From Streptomyces nojiriensis (GTDB lineage: Bacteria > Actinomycetota > Actinomycetes > Streptomycetales > Streptomycetaceae), in assembly GCF_017639205.1 (NCBI RefSeq), contig NZ_CP071139.1:6881501-6945500 (forward strand): a stretch of DNA of 64,000 nt, given 5' to 3'. Numbering within the stretch: the stretch's first letter is position 1; each line of letters opens with the position of its first letter. Below, piece after piece: positions 16,444-24,275 of this stretch. A model generated the notes under the pieces. The model ran no database searches. It was given only the letters and a program-made list of their open reading frames with translations, and was not told the DNA's origin. Both the position numbers and the translations under genes were made by a program.

Positions 16444-16527
16444 GTCCCCTCGCCCCCTCTCTTCGCACCGTGTGCCGATGTCATGGCCCCGACGGAGTCG
16501 CGCCAATCGCAGGAGGGGACGTTCAGA

Positions 16528-16544
16528 GGAACATTTGAGGTTCC
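16528..16544. promoter_or_regulatory. inverted repeat upstream of the DUF692 operon
   Basis: GGAAC-N7-GTTCC lies in the 133-base gap between the PTH2-type gene and the DUF692 gene. The minus-strand GGAAC is the -35 core used by several ECF sigma factors, but I cannot place a matching -10 at the usual distance, so a protein-binding site is equally possible. Confidence 0.3.
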
Positions 16545-16576
16545 CGCCGGCCGGGAAGCGCGTGGGATCCGGACCG

Positions 16577-17329
16577 TCAGAGCCGGGCCCGCAGCGCCGG
16601 GTGGTCGGCGACCACCGTCGCGCTGCCCGGCGCGATCTCCGTGAATCCGGCGTCCCGGACCACCGGCAGCCCGCTCCCGCCCAGCTCGGCCCACCGCTCG
16701 CGCGGGGCCGTCCGTACCGCCAGCCGGAATCCGGAATCCTGCCAGGCGGTCCGCTCCGCCTCCGTCAGCTCCCACCACGCCAGCTGCGCCGCGTGCCCGG
16801 CCTGGGCCATGGCCTTGCCGGCCGACATGTCGAGGCCGGGGTTGAGCCACAGCACCGGCAGCCCCGGCTCCGCGGTCGCGGCGACCGGCTCCGGGTCGTC
16901 CAGATCGGTGCCCGACACCTGGAGCTTGGCCAGTTCCTTGGGCCAGCCGTCGAGGGGCACCGGCGGGAAGACCCGTACCTGCGCGCCGTCTCCGTGCACC
17001 GTGACGCCCGGCAGGGTCTCCGCCTTGCGCCACTCCGCCCCGCGCGCCCGCCGGACCACCTTGCGGATCCGGGCGTCCTGCCAGTCGCGGACGGCCTCGG
17101 CCCACTCGCCCTCGCCGTGCGCCCGCTCGTCGGTGAGCAGGACCAGCACGGCCCGGGCCGCCGTCTCCAGGGCGTCCGTCCGGGCCGGCGGCTCGGCCTT
17201 CTCGATCCGTACCACCAGCGGCAGCACGAACTGCGGTGCCTCGTCGCGCAGTACGTGCTCCTGCCGGAAGGGGCTGTCCGCCCCGACCGCGGGGACGTCG
17301 GAGATGTCGTTCGTGTGCTGGCTGCTCAT
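16577..17329 (-). CDS. peptidyl-tRNA hydrolase, PTH2-like domain protein
   Basis: A 250-residue protein. The C-terminal half (about residues 150-250) resembles PTH2: VLWLNPGLDMSAGKAMAQAGHAAQLAWWEL carries the Lys and His region expected at the active site. PTH2 enzymes release peptides from stalled peptidyl-tRNA. The N-terminal half (PQFVLPLVVRIEKAEPPARTD and following) is a second, poorly characterised repeat-like region. No signal peptide. It is upstream of the DUF692 pair on the same strand, 133 bases away, so co-transcription is possible but not shown. The ATG at 17329 starts MSSQHTNDISDVPAV. Confidence 0.75.
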   Translation of the reverse strand: MSSQHTNDISDVPAVGADSPFRQEHVLRDEAPQFVLPLVVRIEKAEPPARTDALETAARAVLVLLTDERAHGEGEWAEAVRDWQDARIRKVVRRARGAEWRKAETLPGVTVHGDGAQVRVFPPVPLDGWPKELAKLQVSGTDLDDPEPVAATAEPGLPVLWLNPGLDMSAGKAMAQAGHAAQLAWWELTEAERTAWQDSGFRLAVRTAPRERWAELGGSGLPVVRDAGFTEIAPGSATVVADHPALRARL

Positions 17330-17400
17330 CCTGCCAAGGATGCCAGCCTCCGCCTTCAGGATGATGCCCCGGGTGGCCGGCCCGGGTGAGGATCGAAGCC

Positions 17401-18075
17401 ATGAAGAGTGATCTTTTCGCGTCCGAGAACCTGGCCCAGGCGGCCGTCGCCCCCGGCATGACCCTGCAGAACGCCAAGTCCGTGAAGTACACCGTCAACG
17501 GTGAAATGCTGGCCCGCCAGGGCTCGATGGTCGCCTTCCGCGGCAACCTCCAGTTCGAGCGCAAGGGACAGGGCATAGGCGGCATGCTCAAGCGCGCCGT
17601 GACGGGCGAGGGCCTCGCGCTCATGTCCGTACGCGGCCAGGGCGAGGCGTGGTTCGCCCACCGGGCGGACAACTGCTTCATCATCGACTTCGAGCCGGGT
17701 GACGCCCTCACCATCAGCGGCCGCAACGTGCTCTGCTTCGACCCGACCCTGTCCTACGAGATCAAGATGGTGAAGGGCGCCGGCATGACCGGCGGCGGCC
17801 TCTTCAACAGCCTCTTCACCGGCACCGGCAAGCTCGCCGTCGTCTGCGACGGCCACCCGATCATCATCCCGGTCACCGCCCAGGCCCCCGTCTACGTGGA
17901 CACGGACGCGGTGGTCGGCTGGAGCGCCCGGCTGGAGACCGGCCTGCACCGCTCCCAGTCGGTCGGCTCGATGATCCGCGGCGGCTCCGGCGAGGCCGTC
18001 CAGCTGAAGCTGAGCGGCGAGGGCTTCGTCATCGTCCGCCCCAGCGAGGTCACCGAAGCGGTGGCCGCGCACTGA
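17401..18075 (+). CDS. AIM24 family protein
   Basis: A 224-residue protein of the AIM24/TSPAN-like beta-sheet family (VKYTVNGEMLARQGSMVAFRG, FERKGQGIGGMLKRAVTGEG, LTISGRNVLCFDPTLSYE). Bacterial members are of unknown biochemical role. There is no signal peptide. The ATG at 17401 is chosen for the GAGGA ribosome site about eight bases upstream; the earlier in-frame GTG at 17386 overlaps that site. The stop at 18073-18075 overlaps the start region of the ABC ATPase gene, so the protein may be functionally tied to that exporter. Confidence 0.8.
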   Translation: MKSDLFASENLAQAAVAPGMTLQNAKSVKYTVNGEMLARQGSMVAFRGNLQFERKGQGIGGMLKRAVTGEGLALMSVRGQGEAWFAHRADNCFIIDFEPGDALTISGRNVLCFDPTLSYEIKMVKGAGMTGGGLFNSLFTGTGKLAVVCDGHPIIIPVTAQAPVYVDTDAVVGWSARLETGLHRSQSVGSMIRGGSGEAVQLKLSGEGFVIVRPSEVTEAVAAH

Positions 18076-18086
18076 ACCTGACCGAT

Positions 18087-18881
18087 GTGGGCCGCCGCTA
18101 CGGCCGGCGCCGCCCCTGGGTGCTGCGCGGCATCACGCTGGAACTCCCGCGCGGCGCCCTCGTCCGCGTCGAAGGCGGCAACGGCGGCGGCAAGTCCACC
18201 CTGCTGCGGCTCGTCGCCGGGATCGAGGCCCCGACCGAGGGGCGCGTGACCGGTCGCCCGCCCCGCACCGGCTACGTGCCCGAACGCTTCCCGGCGGCGC
18301 TGCCGCTCACGGCCGCCGACTACCTGACCCGGCTGGGCCGGGTGCACGGGCTGCCGCGCGCCGAGGCGGCCCGCCGGGCGGCCGACGGGCTGGAGCGGTT
18401 CGGCGCCGCCGCGTACGCCCGCACCCCGATGGCCGAACTGTCCAAGGGCAGCAGCCAGAAGGTCGCCGTCGCACAGGCCCTGCTCGCCGAACCGGGACTG
18501 CTCGTCCTGGACGAGGCGTGGACCGGCCTGGACGGCTCCGCCCGGGCGGAGCTGGACCGGGCCGTCGCCGAACGCACCGCCGCCGGAGGCACGGTGGTGT
18601 TCGTCGACCACGACCCGCGGCGGCTCGCGGGCGCGGCCGACGCCCACTACCGGATCGAGGGCGGGGCACTCGTACCCGTGTCCGCGGCGGCCGGCCCCCG
18701 CGTACGGATCCACGCGGTCGGCCCGCCCGGCCGGGCGCTGCCCCCGGACCTCGCCGCCTCGCCGGCCGCCGGCGGGGGAGTGCTGCTCACCGTGGAGGCG
18801 GCACGCTCCGACGCGGTCCTGCGCGACCTGCTCACCGCCCGGCCGCCCTGGCACATCCGCGCCGTGGAGGAACTCCCGTGA
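18087..18881 (+). CDS. ABC transporter ATP-binding protein
   Basis: A 264-residue ATPase subunit as read from GTG 18087. Walker A is EGGNGGGKSTLLRL near residue 31, the signature is the atypical LSKGSSQKVAVAQAL in place of LSGGQ, Walker B is LLVLDEAWTGLD, and the switch His is in FVDHDPRR. Family members usually begin with five or so further residues before the Tyr that stacks on adenine. In frame these read LNLTD from a CTG at 18072 that overlaps the AIM24 stop as CTGA, so the true start may be that non-standard codon. A GTGA overlap couples it to the downstream membrane protein, its likely permease. Substrate unknown. Confidence 0.82.
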   Translation: MGRRYGRRRPWVLRGITLELPRGALVRVEGGNGGGKSTLLRLVAGIEAPTEGRVTGRPPRTGYVPERFPAALPLTAADYLTRLGRVHGLPRAEAARRAADGLERFGAAAYARTPMAELSKGSSQKVAVAQALLAEPGLLVLDEAWTGLDGSARAELDRAVAERTAAGGTVVFVDHDPRRLAGAADAHYRIEGGALVPVSAAAGPRVRIHAVGPPGRALPPDLAASPAAGGGVLLTVEAARSDAVLRDLLTARPPWHIRAVEELP

Positions 18882-19528
18882 CCGCCCTGCTCCGTTACCA
18901 GGGCGCCCTGCTGCTGCGCTCCCAGCGCTGGCTCGCGCCCCTCATCGCCTACGCCGCCTTCGTGGCCGTCGGCATCCGGCCGGGCGACCCGGTGCTGGAC
19001 TCCCTCGGCCTCGCGGCCGCCGGCCTGGTCCCGGCCACCGCCTGGCTGGTCCGGATCTGCGTGACCGTCGAACCGGACGCGGCCCGCGACTGCACGGCCG
19101 CCGCGGCCGGTCCCGTGCGGGTCCACGCGGCGGCCCTGCTCACCGCGTCGGCCGGGGCGCTGCTCGCCGGAGCCGCGGCGGCCGCCGTCGCACTGCTGAC
19201 CGGCGACCGGTCCGGGGCCGGCCCGGTCGCGGCCGCCCTCGCCGGGGCCCTCGCGGTGGCGGCCTGCACCCTGACCGGCGCGGCCGTGGGCGCCCTGTGC
19301 AGCCGGCCGCTGCTCCGGCGCCGGGGCCACGCGGTCCTGGCCGGATCCCTGGGCTCCGTGCTCGCCCTGGTCCTCGCGGCCTCCCCGGCCCGAGCCGCGG
19401 TGTCCGCCCTGGTCACGGCGGGCCGCTCGGGCCCGGCGCCCCTGCCGCTCACGCCCCTGGCGGCCGCGCTCGTCCTGGCCGCCGCAGCGGGCACGACTGC
19501 CGCCCTGACCGCCGCGCGGCGACGCTAG
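18878..19528 (+). CDS. ABC transporter membrane subunit-like protein
   Basis: A 216-residue, strongly hydrophobic protein with about six predicted membrane segments (for example LLTASAGALLAGAAAAAVALL and AALAGALAVAACTLTGAAVGA). It has no recognisable catalytic motif. The GTG start overlaps the ATPase stop by GTGA, so the two are made together and it is probably the permease partner. Its Ala/Leu-rich composition gives little family signal. A role in exporting or handling something related to the AIM24 protein upstream is speculation. Confidence 0.72.
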   Translation: MTALLRYQGALLLRSQRWLAPLIAYAAFVAVGIRPGDPVLDSLGLAAAGLVPATAWLVRICVTVEPDAARDCTAAAAGPVRVHAAALLTASAGALLAGAAAAAVALLTGDRSGAGPVAAALAGALAVAACTLTGAAVGALCSRPLLRRRGHAVLAGSLGSVLALVLAASPARAAVSALVTAGRSGPAPLPLTPLAAALVLAAAAGTTAALTAARRR

Positions 19529-19592
19529 GACCGGGCCACGGGCAGATGGGTGCGGGGCCGCCGCCATTCGAAGTCTCTCTCGATTCCAAAGA

Positions 19593-19620
19593 GTGATGAC
19601 TCATCACCTTAAGTGATGAG
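19593..19620. promoter_or_regulatory. overlapping palindromes upstream of the small secreted protein gene
   Basis: GTGATGA-CTCATCAC-CTTAA-GTGATGAG contains two overlapping inverted repeats in an unusually AT-rich stretch 86-113 bases upstream of the ATG at 19706. Its core, CTCATC-N9-GATGAG (19600-19620), matches the site upstream of the TAP peptidase in sequence and spacing. Confidence 0.55.
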
Positions 19621-19705
19621 ATGGTCGCGATCGGGGATGCCTCTTCCCGTTGAAGGGCCACGCCGCGCATGTGGCGGCGGGCCTCCCCTCCAGGAAAGGA
19701 CGCAC

Positions 19706-20206
19706 ATGAGGAAGCTGGCTTGGGCCGCGCGGGGCATGTCGGTGGTATCGGGAGCGGTACTGCTCGGGGCGCTGATGGTCCCGTCCGCGGTCGCCGACGA
19801 CACCCCGGGGAGCACCGCGTCCCCCAACAGCTCCATGACGATGCAGGGCAAGAAGTGCGGTTCCCGCGACGTCAGCTCCGCCGCTCCGGACTTCATCAAC
19901 CTCCCGCCCGGCCTGATCTTCCGCGTCGCGACCGACGCGCAGGGACACTCGTTCCTCAACGACAGTCGCAACCCGGGTGTGTGGATCAACCTGGGCCTTC
20001 TCGCCAACGCGCCGACATGTGTCACCGACAGCGCGCTGTCGGTGACCGAAGCCACCACCGGCGTCCTCTACATCACCCTGCTGAACCAGGACGGGGTGCT
20101 GCACGAGGCCCGGTGCACCACCAGCACCACGCCCTTCACGCCGGTGAACCTCGTGGCGGCCTGCGGCACCGGGTTCTCGATCCTCCCGAACACCCCCGTC
20201 GTCTGA
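19706..20206 (+). CDS. small secreted protein of unknown function
   Basis: A 166-residue protein with a Sec signal peptide (MRKLAWAARGMSVVSGAVLL to PSAVADD, cleaved near residue 33). The mature part of about 130 residues has four Cys (KKCGS, TCVTD, ARCTT, ACGTG), enough for two disulfides, and no enzyme motif. The ATG at 19706 has the ribosome site AGGAAAGGA five bases upstream, which decides the start. It is followed by a strong terminator and is regulated, I infer, through the palindromes at 19593-19620. I do not recognise the family. Confidence 0.75.
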   Translation: MRKLAWAARGMSVVSGAVLLGALMVPSAVADDTPGSTASPNSSMTMQGKKCGSRDVSSAAPDFINLPPGLIFRVATDAQGHSFLNDSRNPGVWINLGLLANAPTCVTDSALSVTEATTGVLYITLLNQDGVLHEARCTTSTTPFTPVNLVAACGTGFSILPNTPVV

Positions 20207-20220
20207 CACGGGCCACGGCC

Positions 20221-20255
20221 AGGGGTGTCCTGCCTGCAGCCGGCAGGGCACCCCT
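20221..20255 (+). terminator. terminator of the small secreted protein gene
   Basis: AGGGGTGTCCTGCC and GGCAGGGCACCCCT form a 14-position stem with one wobble pair and a seven-base loop. The last two bases are the first two of the CTAG that flanks the second MITE, so the element inserted exactly at the foot of this hairpin. Confidence 0.82.
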
Positions 20256-20257
20256 AG

Positions 20258-20418
20258 GCCGTCTCTTTCGGATCTTGCCGGGCCCGCGACGCCCGGCACC
20301 GCACCTGGCCGCGTTGTCGGGGCGCCCGAGTACGTCCGGTACACGGTGCGCTCCTCCGCCTTGCCAGGCACGGCACCGGCCGCCGCGGGCTCGGCCGACA
20401 AGATCCGAAAGAGACGGC
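20258..20418. mobile_element. 161-bp MITE-like element, copy 2
   Basis: Same length, orientation and 20-bp inverted ends as the element at 7052-7212, with three base differences (98% identical). It is flanked by CTAG at 20254-20257 and 20419-20422. The right CTAG contains the stop codon of the minus-strand beta-propeller gene. No coding capacity. The near identity of the two copies points to recent movement within this genome or lineage. Confidence 0.88.
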
Positions 20419-21405
20419 CTAGCCCACCCGGGCAGGAGACGAACCGCCCGGGACGAGGAGGGCGGGCTCGCCCGTGCCGTCCGCGCGGGTCGACCAGATG
20501 TCGCTCGCGCGGCCGTCCTCGCCCGGAAGGGCGTAGGCCAGGGCCGTGTCGTCCAGCCACGCGGCCTGGTCGTCGACGCTGTGCGGCTCGGCCAGCGGGT
20601 GTTCGCGCATCGTCGCCAGGTCCAGGACGTACAGCCGCCACGGTGCCCGCGGGTCGTCGGAGACCTTCTTCTTGAAGGCGACGCGGGTGCCGTCCGGTGA
20701 GAGCGAGGGGCATTCGGCGTTCTCCCGCAGCGCCTTCGCCGACCAGGCGCGCAGGTCGCCCTCGACGAGGTGGGTGGCTCCCCGGGTGGAGACGGTGGCG
20801 TAGAAGCGGTTGTCGTCGGCGGCGAAGGTCACGCCCCAGTAGTTGACGTCCGAGTCGTGGTGGCGGGCTCCGCCGAGGGTCAGCGGGATCTGCTCGATCG
20901 ACTTGATCAGATACCCGGTGCGCAGGTCCAGGATCGCCGTCCGGGTGGAGAACGCGGCGGTGTTGTAGGAGTCGCCCGTCGTGAACGTGGTCCAGGACAG
21001 CACCTGGCCCGAGGGGGAGACACGGGCCCGGTTCGGGATGCCGGGCACGGTCACCCGGCGGACCTCCCGCATGTGCCGGTCGAGGACGAGGGCCTCCGTG
21101 CGGGCCGGGACCCCGGGCAGCTTGCGCAGGCACAGGGCGTGGTCCCCGGCTGTGTGGAAGCGGTCGCAGGACGGGCCGCCGGTCACCCGCGGCAGGCCCG
21201 GGCCGCCTTGGCGCGCGATCCGCCCGCCGGTCGTGTCCCGGAAGTAGAGGCCCGGCTCCGAGACGTCGAAGGAGGCGTCGGCCTGCTGCCCGGGCGGCCG
21301 TTCGCGGTGCCGCGCGTGCAGTACGTAGCCCAGCGAGCCGCCCGCCAGCAGCAGGACCGCGGTGACGACGAGGGCGAGGCGCAGCCGGCGGGACGGGGGG
21401 TTCAC
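20419..21405 (-). CDS. membrane-anchored PD40/TolB-like beta-propeller protein
   Basis: A 328-residue protein with an N-terminal membrane anchor (LRLALVVTAVLLLAGGSLGYV, about residues 8-28) and an extracytoplasmic part with WD40-like/PD40 repeats (ARVSPSGQVLSW, GVTFAADDNRFYATV, CPSLSPDGTRVAFKK, DIWSTRADGTGEPALL). Such proteins usually bind other proteins or ligands; no enzyme motif is present. The GTG start overlaps the stop of the MFS gene (GTGA). The TAG stop coincides with the CTAG flank of the MITE. It is the last gene of a three-gene operon with the MFS carrier and the discoidin-phosphatase. Confidence 0.8.
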   Translation of the reverse strand: MNPPSRRLRLALVVTAVLLLAGGSLGYVLHARHRERPPGQQADASFDVSEPGLYFRDTTGGRIARQGGPGLPRVTGGPSCDRFHTAGDHALCLRKLPGVPARTEALVLDRHMREVRRVTVPGIPNRARVSPSGQVLSWTTFTTGDSYNTAAFSTRTAILDLRTGYLIKSIEQIPLTLGGARHHDSDVNYWGVTFAADDNRFYATVSTRGATHLVEGDLRAWSAKALRENAECPSLSPDGTRVAFKKKVSDDPRAPWRLYVLDLATMREHPLAEPHSVDDQAAWLDDTALAYALPGEDGRASDIWSTRADGTGEPALLVPGGSSPARVG

Positions 21406-22688
21406 GGGGCCTCCGGGGCGGCGGTCGGGGGAGCGGCGGGCAGGATGCGCGAGGCGGCCGCGAGCGCCCCGGCCAGGGCGAGTGCCGCGGCCCAGAGGGC
21501 GGGCCGCTGCCCCCACAGGGTCCACGCCGCCCCGAATCCGGCGGCGCCCAGCAGCCGGGCCAGCGCCTGGCCGGTCTGCAGCACCGCGAGCCCGCCCGCC
21601 CGGCCGGCCGCGGGGAGCGCGGGAGCGGCGAGCGCCATCAGGACCCCGTCGGTGGCCGCGTAGAAGACGCCCAGCAGGACGAGCACCCCCACGACGGTCG
21701 GCGGGGAGACGGGGGCGAGCAGCAGGGCGTACGCGCCGAGCAGGGCGCAGTGCCCGAGCAGGAAGGCCGTCCGGCGCCCGGTTCGGCGCCCGCTCGGGTC
21801 GGCGGCCCGGTCGGCGAGCCGGCCCGCGGGGACGGCGAGCAGCAGGTAGACGGCGGCGGCCCCGAGCGGCAGCAGCGTGAACAGGGCGGGCGGCAGGTCG
21901 AGTCCGCGCAGGAGCAGCAGGTAGAGGAAGGCGTCGCCGATGGTGGTGGCGCCGAGCAGGGCCGCGGCGCAGAGCACCCGGCGGAACGCGGGGTCGCGCA
22001 GGACCGGCCGGCGCGGCGGCCGGGGCCCGGCCGGGGGCGCGGCAGCCGGCCCGGGGGTCGGCCCGGGTGCCGCCGGGACGTACACGACGAGCAGCAGCAC
22101 ACCGAGCAGGCCGGTGCAGAAACTGACGGCGAACACCGCGTCGTAGGCATCGGCGGTGGCCCAGAGCACGGCGAACGCGGCGAGCGGCCCGAGCAGGGCG
22201 CCGGTGGTGTCCATGGCGCGGTGCACGCCGAAGGACCGGCCGAGGCTCTCCGGGGGCCCGCTCAGTGAGATGAGGGCGTCGCGCGGGGCGGTGCGGATGC
22301 CCTTGCCCAGCCGGTCGGCGGCGAGCGCGGCGGCGATCCCGCCGGTGGCGCCCCCGGCGAGGAGCAGCCCGAGCCGGGAGAGCGCGGAGAGCAGGTAGCC
22401 GGCGCCGGCGACCCGCTTGTGGTGGCCGCGGCGGTCGGCGAGCCGCCCGCCGAGCAGCCGCACGAGGGCGGTGGCCCCGTTGAACATGCCGTCCAGGAAG
22501 CCGAACTGGAGGGGAGTCAGGCCGAGGCCGAGGACGAGGTAGAGCGGCAGTACCGCCGTGACCATCTCGGAGGAGATGTCGGTGACGAGGCTGACCGCGC
22601 CGAGCGCGAGGACGGCGGCGGGGACGCGCCGCCCGGCCCCCGGGGGGCGGGGCGGCGCGTCCGGGCGGCCGTTGGCGGCCAGGTACAT
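21402..22688 (-). CDS. MFS transporter
   Basis: A 428-residue major facilitator with about 12 membrane segments. The N-terminal half shows VSLVTDISSEMVTAVLPLYL and the loop 2-3 signature GGRLADRRGHHKR; RLGKGIRTAPRDALI is typical of a subfamily of drug or metabolite efflux carriers. A Pro/Ala-rich central loop separates the halves. The ATG overlaps the stop of the phosphatase gene by one base (TGATG) and its own stop overlaps the beta-propeller gene, so all three are co-translated. Substrate cannot be told; export is more likely than import given the secreted neighbours. Confidence 0.86.
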   Translation of the reverse strand: MYLAANGRPDAPPRPPGAGRRVPAAVLALGAVSLVTDISSEMVTAVLPLYLVLGLGLTPLQFGFLDGMFNGATALVRLLGGRLADRRGHHKRVAGAGYLLSALSRLGLLLAGGATGGIAAALAADRLGKGIRTAPRDALISLSGPPESLGRSFGVHRAMDTTGALLGPLAAFAVLWATADAYDAVFAVSFCTGLLGVLLLVVYVPAAPGPTPGPAAAPPAGPRPPRRPVLRDPAFRRVLCAAALLGATTIGDAFLYLLLLRGLDLPPALFTLLPLGAAAVYLLLAVPAGRLADRAADPSGRRTGRRTAFLLGHCALLGAYALLLAPVSPPTVVGVLVLLGVFYAATDGVLMALAAPALPAAGRAGGLAVLQTGQALARLLGAAGFGAAWTLWGQRPALWAAALALAGALAAASRILPAAPPTAAPEAP

Positions 22689-24055
22689 CAGTGGCAGCTG
22701 TACTTCGGGCTCGTGTCCTTGACCTGGCCGTCGGTGGCCACGTAGGTCCACCCGTAGCCGGAGTCGGTGAAGTCCAGCTTCACCACGCCGTACGGTCCGC
22801 TGATGCGCTTCTGGCTGTTGGGCTGGACCTCCTCGATCGGGTAGGGCTCGGCGCCGCCCATCCCGCCGACGATCTCCACGATCCCGTCGGCGGTCGCCCG
22901 GCCCTCGGGGTCCTGCGGGGCGAACCGCTCGTAGTGGTGGTCGTGCCCGTTCAGGACCAGGTCGGCCCGGGCGGCGTAGAGGATCTTCCAGACGGGTTTG
23001 GAGACGGGGTCGTTGCCGTGCCCGCCGGAGGAGTAGAGCGGGTGGTGCCAGTAGGCGGCGACGCACGGCCTGGTGTTGGCGGCGAGGTCGGCCTTCAGCC
23101 AGTTGAGCTGGGCGGCCTGGTCGAAGGAGTTGGAGTCGAGGGCGACGAAGTGCCAGTTGCCCTCGTCGAAGCTGTAGTAGCTCTTGCCCTGCGGGTAGGC
23201 GATGCTCCCGAAGTACGACTTGTACCCGGCGAGCGGGCCGGCCGGGTCGTACGTCTCGTGGTTGCCGGGGACCGGGTGGGTCTTGGCCTTGAAGGCGCCC
23301 CAGCTCTTGTCGTAGTAGGCGCGGTAGTCGGACAGCCGGGCGTCGTCGTACTGGTTGTCGCCCATCGTCAGGTAGAACTTCGGGTCGATCCGCCGGGCGA
23401 GCGCGGCCGTCTTCGGATGCGCGCAGCCGCTGTCGGACGCCGTGCACTGGGCGGCGATGTCACCGGCGGCGACGACGGTGAAGGAGCCGCCGGGCGGCGG
23501 CCCGTCCCCGACGGTGCCGTACACCTCGGCCTCGAAGAGCGAGTAGCCGTACGAGGTGCCGCGCGCGGTGCCCTGGACGCGCAGGTAGCGGCCCTTGCCG
23601 GACAGTCCGGTCCAGTCGTCGGTGCCGCCGTTGCCGGAGGTCTCGGTGGCGAGCGCGGTCCAGGCGGCGCCGTCGGCGGAGATCTCGACGCGGTACGCCT
23701 TGGCGTAGGCCGCCTCCCAGGTGAGCCGTACCCGCGAGACGGTGGCCCCGGCGCCGAGGTCGACCCGGATCCACTGCGGGTCCTTGCCCTCGGCGCTGGC
23801 CCAGCGGGTGGCCGGGTCGCCGTCGAAGGCGTTCTTCGCGCCCAGCGAGGAGGACTCGGAGGAGGAGGCGGTGGCGGGCTTCCCGCGGGATATGAGGGGG
23901 TCGGCGGCGGCCCCGGCCCGTCCGGGCCAGGCCAGGAGGAGCCCGCCGACGAGGGTCAGCGCGGCGAGGCCGGTGAGGGCAGTGAGGAGGAGGGGGCGAC
24001 GTCTGCCGCGTAACCGAGGGGGGTGAGCGGAGGTGTTCAGGCGGTTCAGGCGCAT
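22688..24055 (-). CDS. secreted metallophosphatase with discoidin (F5/8 type C) domain
   Basis: A 455-residue secreted protein. Residues 1-50 hold a basic N-terminus and a signal helix (LLLTALTGLAALTLVGGLLL). Residues about 55-180 are a discoidin-like carbohydrate-binding domain (RGKPATASSSES, AFDGDPATRWASAEG, WIRVDLGA). The rest is a calcineurin-like phosphatase with GDIAAQC, MGDNQYDD, PGNHETYD, YWHHPLY and NGHDHHYERF. It probably removes phosphate from surface polymers or nucleotides. The start ATG lies behind GGGAG. Coupled to the MFS gene. A nested palindrome at 24225-24257 is a candidate operator. Confidence 0.86.
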   Translation of the reverse strand: MRLNRLNTSAHPPRLRGRRRPLLLTALTGLAALTLVGGLLLAWPGRAGAAADPLISRGKPATASSSESSSLGAKNAFDGDPATRWASAEGKDPQWIRVDLGAGATVSRVRLTWEAAYAKAYRVEISADGAAWTALATETSGNGGTDDWTGLSGKGRYLRVQGTARGTSYGYSLFEAEVYGTVGDGPPPGGSFTVVAAGDIAAQCTASDSGCAHPKTAALARRIDPKFYLTMGDNQYDDARLSDYRAYYDKSWGAFKAKTHPVPGNHETYDPAGPLAGYKSYFGSIAYPQGKSYYSFDEGNWHFVALDSNSFDQAAQLNWLKADLAANTRPCVAAYWHHPLYSSGGHGNDPVSKPVWKILYAARADLVLNGHDHHYERFAPQDPEGRATADGIVEIVGGMGGAEPYPIEEVQPNSQKRISGPYGVVKLDFTDSGYGWTYVATDGQVKDTSPKYSCH

Positions 24056-24224
24056 ACCTGGAACTCCCAGCCTTGAGGGGCGGCGAGAGCTGGACACTGG
24101 CGCGGGGCGCCGCACCCGCCCGCGGCGGGGCGGGCGGGGGACGGCGCCACGGCGGCCGGGTCAGAGCTCTCACTGAGCGCGTCATGCCCGTGGGGGTGGG
24201 CACCGCGCCAAGCCGCCGCCCGGG

Positions 24225-24257
24225 ACACTAACAGGAAGGAAAGTTTCCTACCAGTGT
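24225..24257. promoter_or_regulatory. nested palindrome upstream of the phosphatase operon
   Basis: AGGAAAGTTTCCT (24237-24249) is a perfect palindrome about a central G, inside an outer pair ACACT/AGTGT (24225-24229 and 24253-24257). It lies about 170 bases upstream of the phosphatase start and 19 bases past the deacetylase stop. An operator is likelier than a terminator because the inner arms are AT-rich. Confidence 0.45.
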
Positions 24258-24275
24258 TCCGGCGGCAGTTGTCCG

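Noticed and set aside
16444..16506. A longer DUF692 start at 16506.
   Set aside because: The added residues are charged and unlike the family, while ATG 16443 has a clear GAGGGGAC ribosome site and starts just before the conserved GVGIGW.
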